From contig NW_006920412.1 of assembly GCF_000344685.1 (NCBI RefSeq), positions 2,106,343 to 2,170,342 on the forward strand: a stretch of 64,000 nucleotides of DNA, in the 5' to 3' direction. The notes below the pieces were generated by a model. That model ran no database searches and had not been told where the DNA came from. It was given only the letters and a program-made list of their open reading frames with translations. This DNA comes from Gloeophyllum trabeum ATCC 11539 (Eukaryota; Basidiomycota; Agaricomycetes; Gloeophyllales; Gloeophyllaceae). Shown one piece after another: positions 1 to 9,691 of this stretch (the first letter of the stretch is position 1; every line of letters starts with the position of its first letter). The translations under genes and the position numbers were made by a program.

Positions 1-2657
1 ACGGCTCGTTCCCTCTCCTACCACACACCCGAGACGAACTCTGCCGACCTTCCCGACAGCGGCTCATCGCCGCCCGTGGCGCGCCCACGCTTCATGGGCG
101 CTGCCTTGGCAGGCGAGACAGGCCACAGCCCGCGCGACTCGTATGCGTCGTCCAACAATACCGGGCCTTCATATGCGGGCTACGACAATGATTCTTCCGT
201 GTTTGCGTTGAACCCCGACGGTCGCCGCGATTCAGGTACCCCTGTCCCTGTGTATCGCGATGACCCAGAGGGAGACCGAGGGACACCAACAGATCCGCAG
301 GGCACACTTGCGAGTCCACAATACCTCGGAGAGAAGCATGCGCTCTATGATGCCCCTCGCAAGAGCTCCAGACGGAAAATCATCATCATCGGCGCACTAG
401 TTGGTCTTGTTGTGATCGTGATCGCCATTGCTGTCCCCGTTTCGCTTGCAAACAGAAAATCAAATAACAATGCCGCAAAGAGCTCCGGCGGTGACCCCGC
501 CCAGCCGGGCGAGACTACCAGTGCGGGTGGGAACGGGAATGGCGGTGGAAAGACGACGCTGGCTGTTACTGGCGGTGACGGCAGTAAGGTCACGACGGAC
601 GATGGGTCCACATTCACGTACTCGAATTCGTTCGGTGGATATTGGTACTATGACGAGAACGATCCTTTTAACAACGGCGCCAAGGCGCAGTCATGGACAC
701 CAGCACTGAACGAGTCCTTCAACTGGGGCATCGACAAGATTCGTGGGTGAGCGCATTCTGCTGGGTGCCTTTGGAGAGAGACGCTGACGAAGTGGTAGAG
801 TGAACCTCGGCGGATGGTTAAATACTGAACCTGTGAGTCTTCCTTCGCACCCCTGTCATCTACCTTGGAGCAGGCGGTCCATGATTAGAGCGCACTATTG
901 ACCTGATCCTTCTTATCTGCCCTGCTGTAGTTCATGTTAGTACCTTTTCCATTATCCAAAAATATCGTCGGAACCTTAACTCATCGTCTTCCTTCTTCCA
1001 GTGTGCCTGCGCTCTACGAGAAGTACGTCAACAGCACGACGCCAGCGGTCGATGAGTGGACACTCAGCACCAATATGGCTGCGGATACCGCCCATGGTGG
1101 TCTCACACAACTGGAGGACCACTACAAGACGTTCATTGTGAGTTGATCCAGTGCATTGACGTCAGGAACGGAGCGTGGCATGTCTAATTTTGTATGCGTA
1201 TTTTAGACTGAGCAAGACTTCGCTGAGATCGCTGGCGCTGGTCTCAACTTCGTCCGGATTCCCCTCCCATACTGGGCCATCGAGACTCGTGATAACGAGC
1301 CCTTCCTCGCAAAGACTTGCTGGACGTACTTCCTCAAGGCCATCCGATGGGCGCGCAAGTACGGTATCCGTATCAACCTTGACTTCCACGCTCTTCCGGG
1401 ATCGCAGAACGGGTGGAATCACTCTGGCAAGCTTGGGTCGATTAATATGCTGAACGGCCCCATGGGCTATGCCAATGCGCAGCGGAGCTTGGACTATATC
1501 CGGATCCTTGCTGAGTTCATTAGCCAGCCGGAGTACAAGGATGTCGTGGTTATGTTCGGTATTACTAACGAGCCGCAAGAGAGTGTTGTTGGTGTGGAGA
1601 ATCTCAGCCGATAGTGAGTGCATGTTGGATCTACACTGTACAGTGCTAATCTTTGGCCTTAAGCTATCTTGAGGCGTACAACATCGTCCGCGAGGCTAGC
1701 GGTGTCGGCGAAGGCAAGGGACCCATGATCTCCTACCACGATGGCTTCCAAAGTCTCACGTCCTGGGCGGATTTCCTGCCGGGCGCCGACCGTATTGCTC
1801 TCGATTCTCATCCCTACCTCTGCTTCGGCGGTCAGTCGGACGCTGCGATGTCGACGTACGCCAAGACTCCTTGCAATACCTGGGCAAACAATTTCAACGA
1901 GAGTATGTCCGCTTTCGGTCTGACTGGCGCCGGTGAATTCAGCAACGCCGTCACCGACTGCGGCAAGTGGGTCAACGGTGTGAACCTGGGTGCGAGGTAC
2001 GACGGGACGTTCACGGGGAACTGGCCGTCGCAGGGCAGCTGCGACCAGTGGACGAACTGGCCTGCATGGGACGATGAGATGAAGCAGGGGATGATGCAGT
2101 TCGCCCTCGCCAGCATGGACGCTTTGCAGAACTGGTTCTTCTGGACGTGGAAGATCGGCAATTCGAGTGTGACCGGCAAGGTGGAGAGCCCTGCCTGGAG
2201 CTACCAGTTGGGTCTGCAGAACGGGTGGATGCCCAAGGACCCGCGGGTTGCTGATGGCACCTGTGGGAACACCGCACCCTGGCAGCCGCCCCTCAAGCCC
2301 TCGCAGACGGGTGGCTCCGGTGCTGGGCAGATCCCCGCAAGTGTGTCCTCCAGCTTTGCGTGGCCACCGACTGTCATCAGCAACGCAGGTGCTGTCACTT
2401 TGTTGCCTTCGTATACGCAGACCGGCTCCATTCCTACCTTGACGGCGGAGACGTTCTCGTCGGCCAAGTCGACGATCAGCGCTGGGAACGGCTGGGCGAA
2501 CTCCGCGGACTCGGCGGGCATGTATGTGCCTGTTGCGACGTGTAATTATTTGGACCCTTGGATTGGGGATGCCGCTCCTCCATCGCCGCTGTGCTCTGGC
2601 GGCAAGCGCAAGAGAGTGGCCGTGCCAGAGCCTTTGATTACGCCTCCTCCCTCATAA
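1..2657 (+). CDS. GH5 exo-beta-1,3-glucanase, membrane-anchored (5' end outside window)
   Basis: Hydrolyses beta-1,3-glucan at the cell surface, for wall remodelling. Exons are 1-746, 799-832, 931-935, 1002-1137, 1207-1613 and 1664-2657, giving at least 773 residues. The reading frame is open at base 1, so the start lies upstream. The order is: hydrophilic Ser/Pro-rich N-terminus, one hydrophobic segment (about bases 376-450), Gly/Ser linker, then the catalytic barrel. This is a type II membrane layout. GH5 marks are VNLGGWLNTEP, the acid/base Glu in ITNEPQ (near 1,570) and the nucleophile Glu in TGAGEFSN (near 1,935). The match is to the fungal exo-1,3-glucanase group (GH5_9). The C-terminal 120 residues are Ser/Pro-rich. 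Exon 3 is only five bases (ttcat) and is needed to encode the F-I of PFIVPALYEKY. The family call is firm; substrate preference is inferred. Confidence 0.93.
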
Positions 2658-3054
2658 GGGCGTAGGTCATTTGCGGCGGTAGGCCGTAAGACTAGCGTGA
2701 TGTGTTTATGCAACTCTTACAGTCCCGGTAATCTGGGTGGGCAGGGTAATACCGGTCTGCTTCTTCTCTGACGATATTCCCCTACCTTACGGACATGGAC
2801 CCTGCTTGTGGCAGTTGTCTTGGACATTGTTTATTACTTCCTCCCTATCGCTCCAGCTGTACCAGAACATTGTCTTCACGCCTTCACCGTCGTCGTACCG
2901 ACTTCTTGTCTGTCATTACTAGCCAGTTTGTCCTTGCATCGTCTCTCGCATCACCTTACGTCTCGTTCACTAGTGGCTACAGTACAGCAGAGTGTTTGGT
3001 TTGGTACACATAACGTACAACATTCAACATTGACCTTGCTACTTGTTATCAGGA
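2658..3054. other. Intergenic, between convergent 3' ends
   Basis: This is the shared 3' flank of the GH5 gene (+) and the IF1-like gene (-). It is pyrimidine-rich with no coding pattern. I see no other element here. Confidence 0.6.
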
Positions 3055-3400
3055 TTAATGCTCGCCGCTGGTGGTGGCGTAGCGGTCTTCGAGATCTTCT
3101 TGACCGCCGAAGCCCCCCTCGAAGTCGTGGCTCTGTTGCTTTTTGGCGCTCTCTTGGTTCTGCTGTAATTCCTGGCGGATGGCTTCTAGTTGGGCCTTCT
3201 CCTAAGGGTTGATTGTAAGTGTCCCCAGTTGCTGTTGCAGTCTGCATGAGAGCTGGTACGGCGAACCTTGTCATTGACATAACGGCTCTCCTCGGCCTGC
3301 TCTCTCGATTTCCAGGCCCCATCCTTGCAGAGAGTGGGTAAGGCGCATCTCATAAATGGAACCATGGATTATTGCTTACTTGCGCTGTCGTTCCGGACAT
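3055..3400 (-). CDS. IF1/IATP-like small protein, 74 aa (putative ATP synthase inhibitor)
   Basis: Exons on the minus strand are 3380-3400, 3267-3323 and 3055-3201, all in phase 0. The middle and last exons encode KSREQAEESRYVNDKEKAQL. This resembles the core of the mitochondrial F1-ATPase inhibitor: S/KRE.A.E..Y....E..QLE followed by a charged helix. Family members bind F1 when the matrix becomes acidic and stop ATP hydrolysis. The C-terminus is Gly/Asp-rich and does not match IF1 well. With this start the protein has no targeting presequence, which IF1 normally needs, so a further 5' exon may exist beyond the MITE at 3448. A second, truncated copy (4303-4620) is judged an assembly duplicate. 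Alternative: a small coiled-coil protein of unknown role. Confidence 0.5.
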
Positions 3401-3866
3401 ACTTGAACAATTTATAGTCGATGATGGTGTTCAGTACTTGGTACTTACAGTCGACTCTGTCTTAACCCATACCTGTCATAACCCATAACCTGTAATAACC
3501 CATAGGTTTTTGGCTTCCACCGACATGGTAGATAGTAAAAACCCATAAGTCTGCCGTATCCCATAACCCATAGCTTTCTGAAGGGTCATAACCCATAAAA
3601 CAACCTATATTAGGAAGGTACAGGTCTTCCTTCTCACGAGAATCTGGACCATCTGAACCCTTAATTTTTGGTTCTCGTGGTATTTCAGAAGATAACCCAT
3701 ACCAGACTCAAGATTCCGTATCTAAACGGTGTCATAAACGACGTCCGGCCTATACCGGATAGGCTGTCTGTCACGTGTACTAGGTAGTCACACAATGTCA
3801 CACATTCTGGTAACCCATAGTCTGCAGAAACCCATAACTTTTGGGTTCCACGACCCGTTATGGGTT
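3083..3866. repeat. 784-bp direct duplicate, left copy (flank of N-gap)
   Basis: This stretch recurs, base for base as far as I can read, at 4303-5086 (offset 1,220). It includes unique coding sequence as well as the MITE. It runs up to the N-run, and the other copy begins exactly at the far edge of the N-run. That is what two unmerged overlapping contig ends look like. Confidence 0.9.
3448..3866. mobile_element. MITE, Tc1/mariner-like, right end lost in gap (left copy)
   Basis: Begins with the 24-base terminal repeat cagtcgactctg... preceded by TA, and is cut by the N-run 16 bases before its expected end. It is the same element as 4668-5102. It starts 47 bases upstream of the proposed ATG of the IF1-like gene. 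Confidence 0.75.
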
Positions 3867-4302
3867 NNNNNNNNNNNNNNNNNNNNNNNNNNNNNNNNNN
3901 NNNNNNNNNNNNNNNNNNNNNNNNNNNNNNNNNNNNNNNNNNNNNNNNNNNNNNNNNNNNNNNNNNNNNNNNNNNNNNNNNNNNNNNNNNNNNNNNNNNN
4001 NNNNNNNNNNNNNNNNNNNNNNNNNNNNNNNNNNNNNNNNNNNNNNNNNNNNNNNNNNNNNNNNNNNNNNNNNNNNNNNNNNNNNNNNNNNNNNNNNNNN
4101 NNNNNNNNNNNNNNNNNNNNNNNNNNNNNNNNNNNNNNNNNNNNNNNNNNNNNNNNNNNNNNNNNNNNNNNNNNNNNNNNNNNNNNNNNNNNNNNNNNNN
4201 NNNNNNNNNNNNNNNNNNNNNNNNNNNNNNNNNNNNNNNNNNNNNNNNNNNNNNNNNNNNNNNNNNNNNNNNNNNNNNNNNNNNNNNNNNNNNNNNNNNN
4301 NN
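3867..4302. other. Assembly gap, 436 N
   Basis: Run of N. Because both sides carry the same 784 bases, the true gap is probably negative: the contigs overlap. Reading frames that cross it are meaningless. Confidence 0.98.
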
Positions 4303-5086
4303 CGGTCTTCGAGATCTTCTTGACCGCCGAAGCCCCCCTCGAAGTCGTGGCTCTGTTGCTTTTTGGCGCTCTCTTGGTTCTGCTGTAATTCCTGGCGGAT
4401 GGCTTCTAGTTGGGCCTTCTCCTAAGGGTTGATTGTAAGTGTCCCCAGTTGCTGTTGCAGTCTGCATGAGAGCTGGTACGGCGAACCTTGTCATTGACAT
4501 AACGGCTCTCCTCGGCCTGCTCTCTCGATTTCCAGGCCCCATCCTTGCAGAGAGTGGGTAAGGCGCATCTCATAAATGGAACCATGGATTATTGCTTACT
4601 TGCGCTGTCGTTCCGGACATACTTGAACAATTTATAGTCGATGATGGTGTTCAGTACTTGGTACTTACAGTCGACTCTGTCTTAACCCATACCTGTCATA
4701 ACCCATAACCTGTAATAACCCATAGGTTTTTGGCTTCCACCGACATGGTAGATAGTAAAAACCCATAAGTCTGCCGTATCCCATAACCCATAGCTTTCTG
4801 AAGGGTCATAACCCATAAAACAACCTATATTAGGAAGGTACAGGTCTTCCTTCTCACGAGAATCTGGACCATCTGAACCCTTAATTTTTGGTTCTCGTGG
4901 TATTTCAGAAGATAACCCATACCAGACTCAAGATTCCGTATCTAAACGGTGTCATAAACGACGTCCGGCCTATACCGGATAGGCTGTCTGTCACGTGTAC
5001 TAGGTAGTCACACAATGTCACACATTCTGGTAACCCATAGTCTGCAGAAACCCATAACTTTTGGGTTCCACGACCCGTTATGGGTT
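4303..5086. repeat. 784-bp direct duplicate, right copy
   Basis: Same as 3083-3866. It contains exons 1 and 2 and most of exon 3 of the IF1-like gene on the minus strand (4600-4620, 4487-4543, and 4421 down to the gap). The stop codon is lost in the N-run. I treat this as the same locus read twice, not a paralogue. Confidence 0.9.
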
Positions 5087-5102
5087 AAGACAGAGTCGAC
5101 TG
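4668..5102. mobile_element. MITE, 435 bp, TA target duplication, ACCCATA subrepeats
   Basis: Perfect 24-base terminal inverted repeats (cagtcgactctgtcttaacc... and its complement ending at 5102) are flanked by TA on both sides (4666-4667 and 5103-5104). This is the signature of Tc1/mariner-type non-autonomous elements. The body carries about nine direct copies of an (a)acccata motif and no coding capacity. No transposase lies in the window. Confidence 0.85.
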
Positions 5103-5104
5103 TA

Positions 5105-5764
5105 GTATTCGCGTTTGTCTTACGCAGTGACGTCAAGCTCGAGGTCTAAGACATACCGGCAACTGCCGGTGCCAAGTATCTGCTTCTGCAAGAATCAAGA
5201 CGTCCGACTTGCGTCCGACACGCCAAGTACCGTCTTGACCGTCTTGCCTGGTCCTGCTCAGGTCGTATTCAAGGCAGACGACATCCCATGCCTCGCTGAA
5301 CTGCAATTTGAATTTGATCGCTCAATGCTTTTCTTCTGTCTCGTAGGCACTGCCAGGAGCCCAGAAGCCCAGATCCTCAATCATATGCATTTGTGCTCGG
5401 GTGTCGGGACAAAGTATTGGAGAACGTCCGGTCACTGGCGCCGTCGTTTGGTTCCCCGAGTGCGTGGTGTGGTCGTGTCTTCGAGGTGAATGTGACGCGC
5501 CGCGACGGTATCTCGATAATACAGGCGCCTCGAGGGCCTTGCGGAATACGTTCCCGTTATCTGTCTCGGCGATGAGCTCGGACACTGAGGGCTGAGGCCT
5601 GAGGACCGAACCGGTGCGGTGGCCTCCATCGACATCTGACCTTCTTCCAGTACGAACCCGTCCTCATCTGGGAAAAGGATATCGATCCCGAACATTTTTT
5701 TCTTATCTCTGATGGGCTCCCCGGATTGTACTCCTTTGCGATCATGCTTCTCTGTCACATACAA
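5105..5764 (-). other. Unassigned stretch with short coding-like segments (minus strand)
   Basis: On the minus strand there are two coding-looking pieces. One starts near 5695 (MFGIDILFPDEDGFVLEEGQ). It is followed by another open frame, 5585-5322, containing ELIAETDNGNVFRKALEAP. They are in different frames and I could not join them with a convincing intron. A third piece ends at a gtatgt donor near 5150. They match no family I know. The stretch could be a real small gene, or 5' exons separated from the IF1-like gene by the MITE. Confidence 0.25.
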
Positions 5765-5844
5765 AGTATATGATACTTAACTCCGCACTCGCACTCCCCC
5801 CCCCTTCATCCTGCAGTCGAGAACAGCTCGTCCAGGTTCTTGCC

Positions 5845-8180
5845 ATGGGGCCTAAAAGTACTGACCTCGCGTCCAAAGACACGTCTGATGATGCCGTTCT
5901 GCGAAGTTTGGGCTACAAGCAGGAGTTTAAGCGTGCATTCAGCCCACTGGAATTGTTTGGTGCTGGATTCAGCTTTATCGGCGTGGTGTCGTCCATCGCG
6001 TACGACCTTTTATGCTATTTGGAGGTCGCGAAGTATTTGACAACTCAATGCAGATCTACCCTTGTCTATACGCTGCCCAACGGTGGCCCCTTCTCTATGA
6101 TCTGGGGGGTATGTCTTCCCCATGGCCATAAAAATACTCCGTGACGCGTACCCTGACAGTGGGCTATATGCATGATATTCATACTTACCATGTCTCTGGC
6201 GATGGCGGAACTTGGATCTGCAGCACCGACTGCAGGCGGTCTATATTATTGGACGTTTTCATACGCGTCCCCCCGATGGCGCCGCCTTCTATGTTGGATT
6301 GGTACGTTGAGGCCACATGGTCGCAATGATGCCTATAGCTAACTTGACTTCAGTCGGTTGTAAGTCTTACTAACACAGGGCCCTTCAGCGTATGTTGAAC
6401 CCAGATCTGTCTTGGGACGTCTCAGATGCGAATACAATCAACAGTATCGCGGGTTTCTCTTCAACAATATGGGGTGCAGCTGTCCAGATTATGGCGGCAG
6501 TCAGCATGGGCTCTGACTTAACGTTCACTCCCACCAACGGACAAATATAGTAAGCATGTTAAGACATCTGTACTTCCCTTGCTGACCCTTGACCCATCTG
6601 ATGCAGCGGCTGCTATGTCGCGCTATTGCTAGTCCAAGCAGTGCTTTGCAGCTCCGCGACTAGGATTATCGCCGGGTTGCAGAAACCCTACCTAATATCT
6701 AACTTAATGTGCGTATCTGCGCCGCGTACTTTGCCTCTACTTCAACGACGGGTGTGACAGGCTAATTGCGGGAATAATTATCGCTCTCCCCGTGGCAACA
6801 CCAAGAGAATACATCAACACGGCCAAATTCACCTTCACGGAGTTCGAGAATTGTAAATCGGTTAACCTTTCATTCCTGTTTCTTCTCGCTTATTGCTTGG
6901 ACAGTGACGACTTGGCCTGCTGGATTTGCGTTTACTCTGAGTTTCTTAGCACCTCTGTGGACCATGAGTGAGTTTCACCGGCAGATTACTCCTGCGCCGG
7001 CTTAATTTAACCCCTAGGTTGCTTTGACTGCGTCGTACACATCAGCGAGGAAGCGTCCAATGCGAGCGTCGCTCTGCCGTGGGCCATCATTTCTGCAAAC
7101 ATGGTATCCGGCGTCCTTGGTTGGGGTGCGCAATCATTTCCCTATTTCGTTGTCAGTGATACCGTAAGCTGATTATAATGCAGGCCTGCTCATTGCAATC
7201 GGCTTCTGTATGGGTACGGATGTCAATAGCATCGTCTCCAGTCCCATAGGACAACCTTTAGCAGCGGTCAGTTCTCCCGCACTGCATGTTTTGGTAAAAA
7301 TGCTGAAGGTCATCGTGTCCCTTCCCTAAAGATCTTCTACAATAGTTTCGGCAAGAATGGGACACTTGCGATGTGGGCCATCATCATCGTATTCCAGTAA
7401 GTCTTGAGGCGAGGCCCTCTTCTAAAAATGTTCCTACGATAACTGGTCACACAGGTTCATGGCGTCTATCAGCGTGGTTCGTAATAAGTCTAGACCCTCC
7501 CCCGTGCCATTCCGGACTGACTCTTGGTACCAGCTTACCGTTGGCTCGCGACAAGTGTTCGCCTTCTCTCGCGACGGTGCTTTGCCATTCTCCCGCTATC
7601 TCTACCGCGTCAATGGTTATACGCAGACGCCGGTCAACTGTGTCTGGTTCACTACGATCGCAGCTATTCTTTTGGGCTTACTGTCTTTTGCGGGCTCTGC
7701 AGCGATAGGTGCCGTCTTTACCCTCGGCGTTGCAGCGCAGTACATCGCCATCGCCATTCCAATTGCTTCGAGATTCACATTTCCGAATAAGTTCCGACCA
7801 GGTCCATTCACTTTGGGCAGTTTGGTGAGTGGAATCGTGTCCCAATGCGAAGGCAATGTCACCAATGATCAACTGAAATTTCGCAGGGCCGTCCAGTCGC
7901 TACTATAGCCGTCCTGTGGATGATGTTTTGCTTCGTCATCTTCTTGTTTCCTACGGACCCAAGACCGCCGGTACAGGATATGAATTATTCCATCGTTGTC
8001 CTTGGGGGTACACTCTTTTTATGTCTGGCCTGGTATTACTTCCCTCGCTACGGCGGAGTACATTGGTTCCAAGGTCCGATCCGCAATATCGACATAGACT
8101 ACGAGAAGACAGATGGTGAGGAGCAGGTGATTGCGGAGACATCTTCACTCGAGAAAGGCTACGTGGACAAAACAGCGTAA
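5845..8180 (+). CDS. APC-superfamily amino acid permease (GABA/choline permease type)
   Basis: Plasma-membrane (or vacuolar) amino acid/amine transporter of the fungal GABA-permease group. Fourteen exons: 5845-5999, 6054-6108, 6160-6301, 6354-6359, 6426-6549, 6607-6708, 6761-6852, 6905-6967, 7018-7125, 7184-7266, 7332-7396, 7455-7476, 7534-7824, 7887-8180; 533 residues. Family marks are GYKQEFKRAFSPLELFGAGF at the N-terminus, MAELGSAAPTAGGLYYWTF, HISEEASNASVALPWAI and VGSRQVFAFSRDGALPFSRY, and a YYFPRYGGVHWFQGP tail. Length and hydrophobic pattern fit 12 membrane segments. Exon 4 is only six bases (tcggtt) and supplies the V-G-Y of WIVGYANTI. An in-frame ATG at 5770 is possible, but 5845 matches the family start. 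Substrate is not predictable from sequence. Confidence 0.94.
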
Positions 8181-8859
8181 TTTCTTAGAAGAGAGGGAAA
8201 ATTATGGTACACATCTCTGTGGCGATTGTACTGCCTTGAATAGATGCCACTATGACGAAACATGCTTTAAGAACGACCAGGTCGGGGAGACCATGTACGA
8301 TTTGGTTGTCGATAGATATCTCGGGGCCCATTAGTACCCAAGCCTTTCGCCTCAGACATGCGTGACTTCTGTGGAAGTGACGTCCCTCGACTCTTCGACG
8401 AGAGGTTCGGAACTGCCTAAGGGCTATTGTCGAGAGACCCCTCGAGCGCGGCGAGAACGTCAACTTGAACTACCACTACAGGAAGAGTCCATTGACGATT
8501 CATGTTTTTATATACCTCGAGTGCTTGCACCGTACCGTAGGGGTGGAGAGACTAATGTAAAGCAATCTCGAGTAGTAATACTATAACCCATGAGGTTGGG
8601 ATGATCATCCCATGGTGTAAAGAAGAGTCCCGTTACATCCGGCCCGGAATCCGGATGCTTCCACGTCTGAAATAGCAGTAACCGCCGGATAAGCAAGCAG
8701 CCAATCATACGCGAGACTGTACTCAACACGAGATTCCCTCGATCACATGCGCGTGGCAACTTCCGCTTCGGGCACTTCGGATTTTCGGATTGAATGCTTT
8801 CTGCACCGTTGAATCGTTTCCGATACTGGTTTCGTCCTTCCTTACTTTGACTAACGACA
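8181..8859. other. Intergenic, upstream of HIS3
   Basis: Holds the permease 3' flank and the HIS3 promoter. A ttatata run lies near 8510, far from the HIS3 ATG. I saw no clear Gcn4-type TGASTCA site and no further gene. Confidence 0.5.
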
Positions 8860-9691
8860 ATGGCTGCCCGACAAGCGACGATATCTCGGAATACAGCTGA
8901 GACTCAGATCGAAGTCTCCATAAATCTTGACTGTGGACCGGGATCTGCTTCGCTCCAGACCATTGATATTTCCACTGGGATAGGCTTCTTGGATCATGTA
9001 CGCTCTGCACCGAGATACGTGTGCCAGATTCAGGGGTAATAGCTGTTCTAGATGTACCATGCGCTGGCGAAGCATAGCGGCATGTCTCTGACGATGAAAT
9101 GCAAGGGCGACCTTCATATCGATGACCACCATACAGCAGATAAGTGCGGCGGGAGGAGACATTTCCGCCACCATCGAGCCTGAGGAGACGCGCCATCTTT
9201 ACAGGACAGCGCCATAGCATTAGGCACCGCATTCAAGCAGGCTTTAGGCGAGGTCCGGGGCATACGTCGGTATGGCACGGGTTTCGCACCACTGGATGAG
9301 GTACTGTACTTTCATTCTCCCCTGGTGCTTCTTACAATATCGATATCTTAGGCTCTGTCGAGGGCAGTCATTGATATCTGTTCACGACCATACTGCGTTA
9401 CTGAGCTGGGTCTCAAACGCGAGAAGATTGGCGACATTGCGACGGAGATGTTCCCTCACATCTTCTACTCTTTCTCAATCGCCTCGGGCGTTACCCTCCA
9501 CATCGATGTTCTAAGAGGTCAAAATGATCATCACCGGTGTGCAATCATGCTTGTATATTCCTTGGACTCCTTTACTAAGATTTTCACCGAACAGGATCGA
9601 GTCTGCATTCAAAGCGCTTGCTTTAGCGATCCGCCAGGCTATCGAGCGGACGGGCGGTAATGATGTACCTAGCACGAAAGGTGTCTTATAG
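8860..9691 (+). CDS. HIS3: Imidazoleglycerol-phosphate dehydratase
   Basis: Catalyses dehydration of imidazole glycerol phosphate to imidazole acetol phosphate in histidine synthesis; manganese enzyme in the cytosol. Exons 8860-8997, 9052-9139, 9203-9300, 9352-9536 and 9595-9691 give 201 residues, a normal length. Metal-binding signatures are present: [40 protein letters not shown] and the C-terminal [16 protein letters not shown]. The start [20 protein letters not shown] fits the family. The second intron (9140-9202) begins ataagt and ends ttac. Only this AT-AC choice restores the conserved HHTxED. The obvious GT-AG reading (gtgcgg...acag) runs into a stop within a few codons. Confidence 0.96.
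9140..9202 (+). other. Probable AT-AC intron in HIS3 (63 nt)
   Basis: Exon 2 ends ACA GCA G and exon 3 begins AG GAC AGC, giving T-A-E-D-S. The donor ataagt resembles a U2-type AT-AC donor, not the U12 atatcc. I see no tccttaac branch site. The length is that of its neighbours. Confidence 0.65.

Noticed and set aside
3685..4542. Open frames crossing the first N-run
   Set aside because: They exist only because N was translated as X; the flanking residues come from both copies of the same duplicated sequence.
4303..4620. A second IF1-like gene (paralogue)
   Set aside because: Identical including introns and flank, and ends at the gap edge; an unmerged contig overlap is the simpler reading.
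4668..5102. Telomere-like repeat because of repeated ACCCATA
   Set aside because: The motif is not CCCTAA, is interspersed rather than tandem, and lies within an element with terminal inverted repeats.
5770..5844. Upstream ATG at 5770 as permease start
   Set aside because: Adds a 25-residue Pro/Ser stretch that the family lacks; 5845 gives the usual short polar N-terminus.
9144..9204. GT-AG intron gtgcgg...acag in HIS3
   Set aside because: Gives a frameshift and stop directly after the motif; loses the conserved Glu-Asp.
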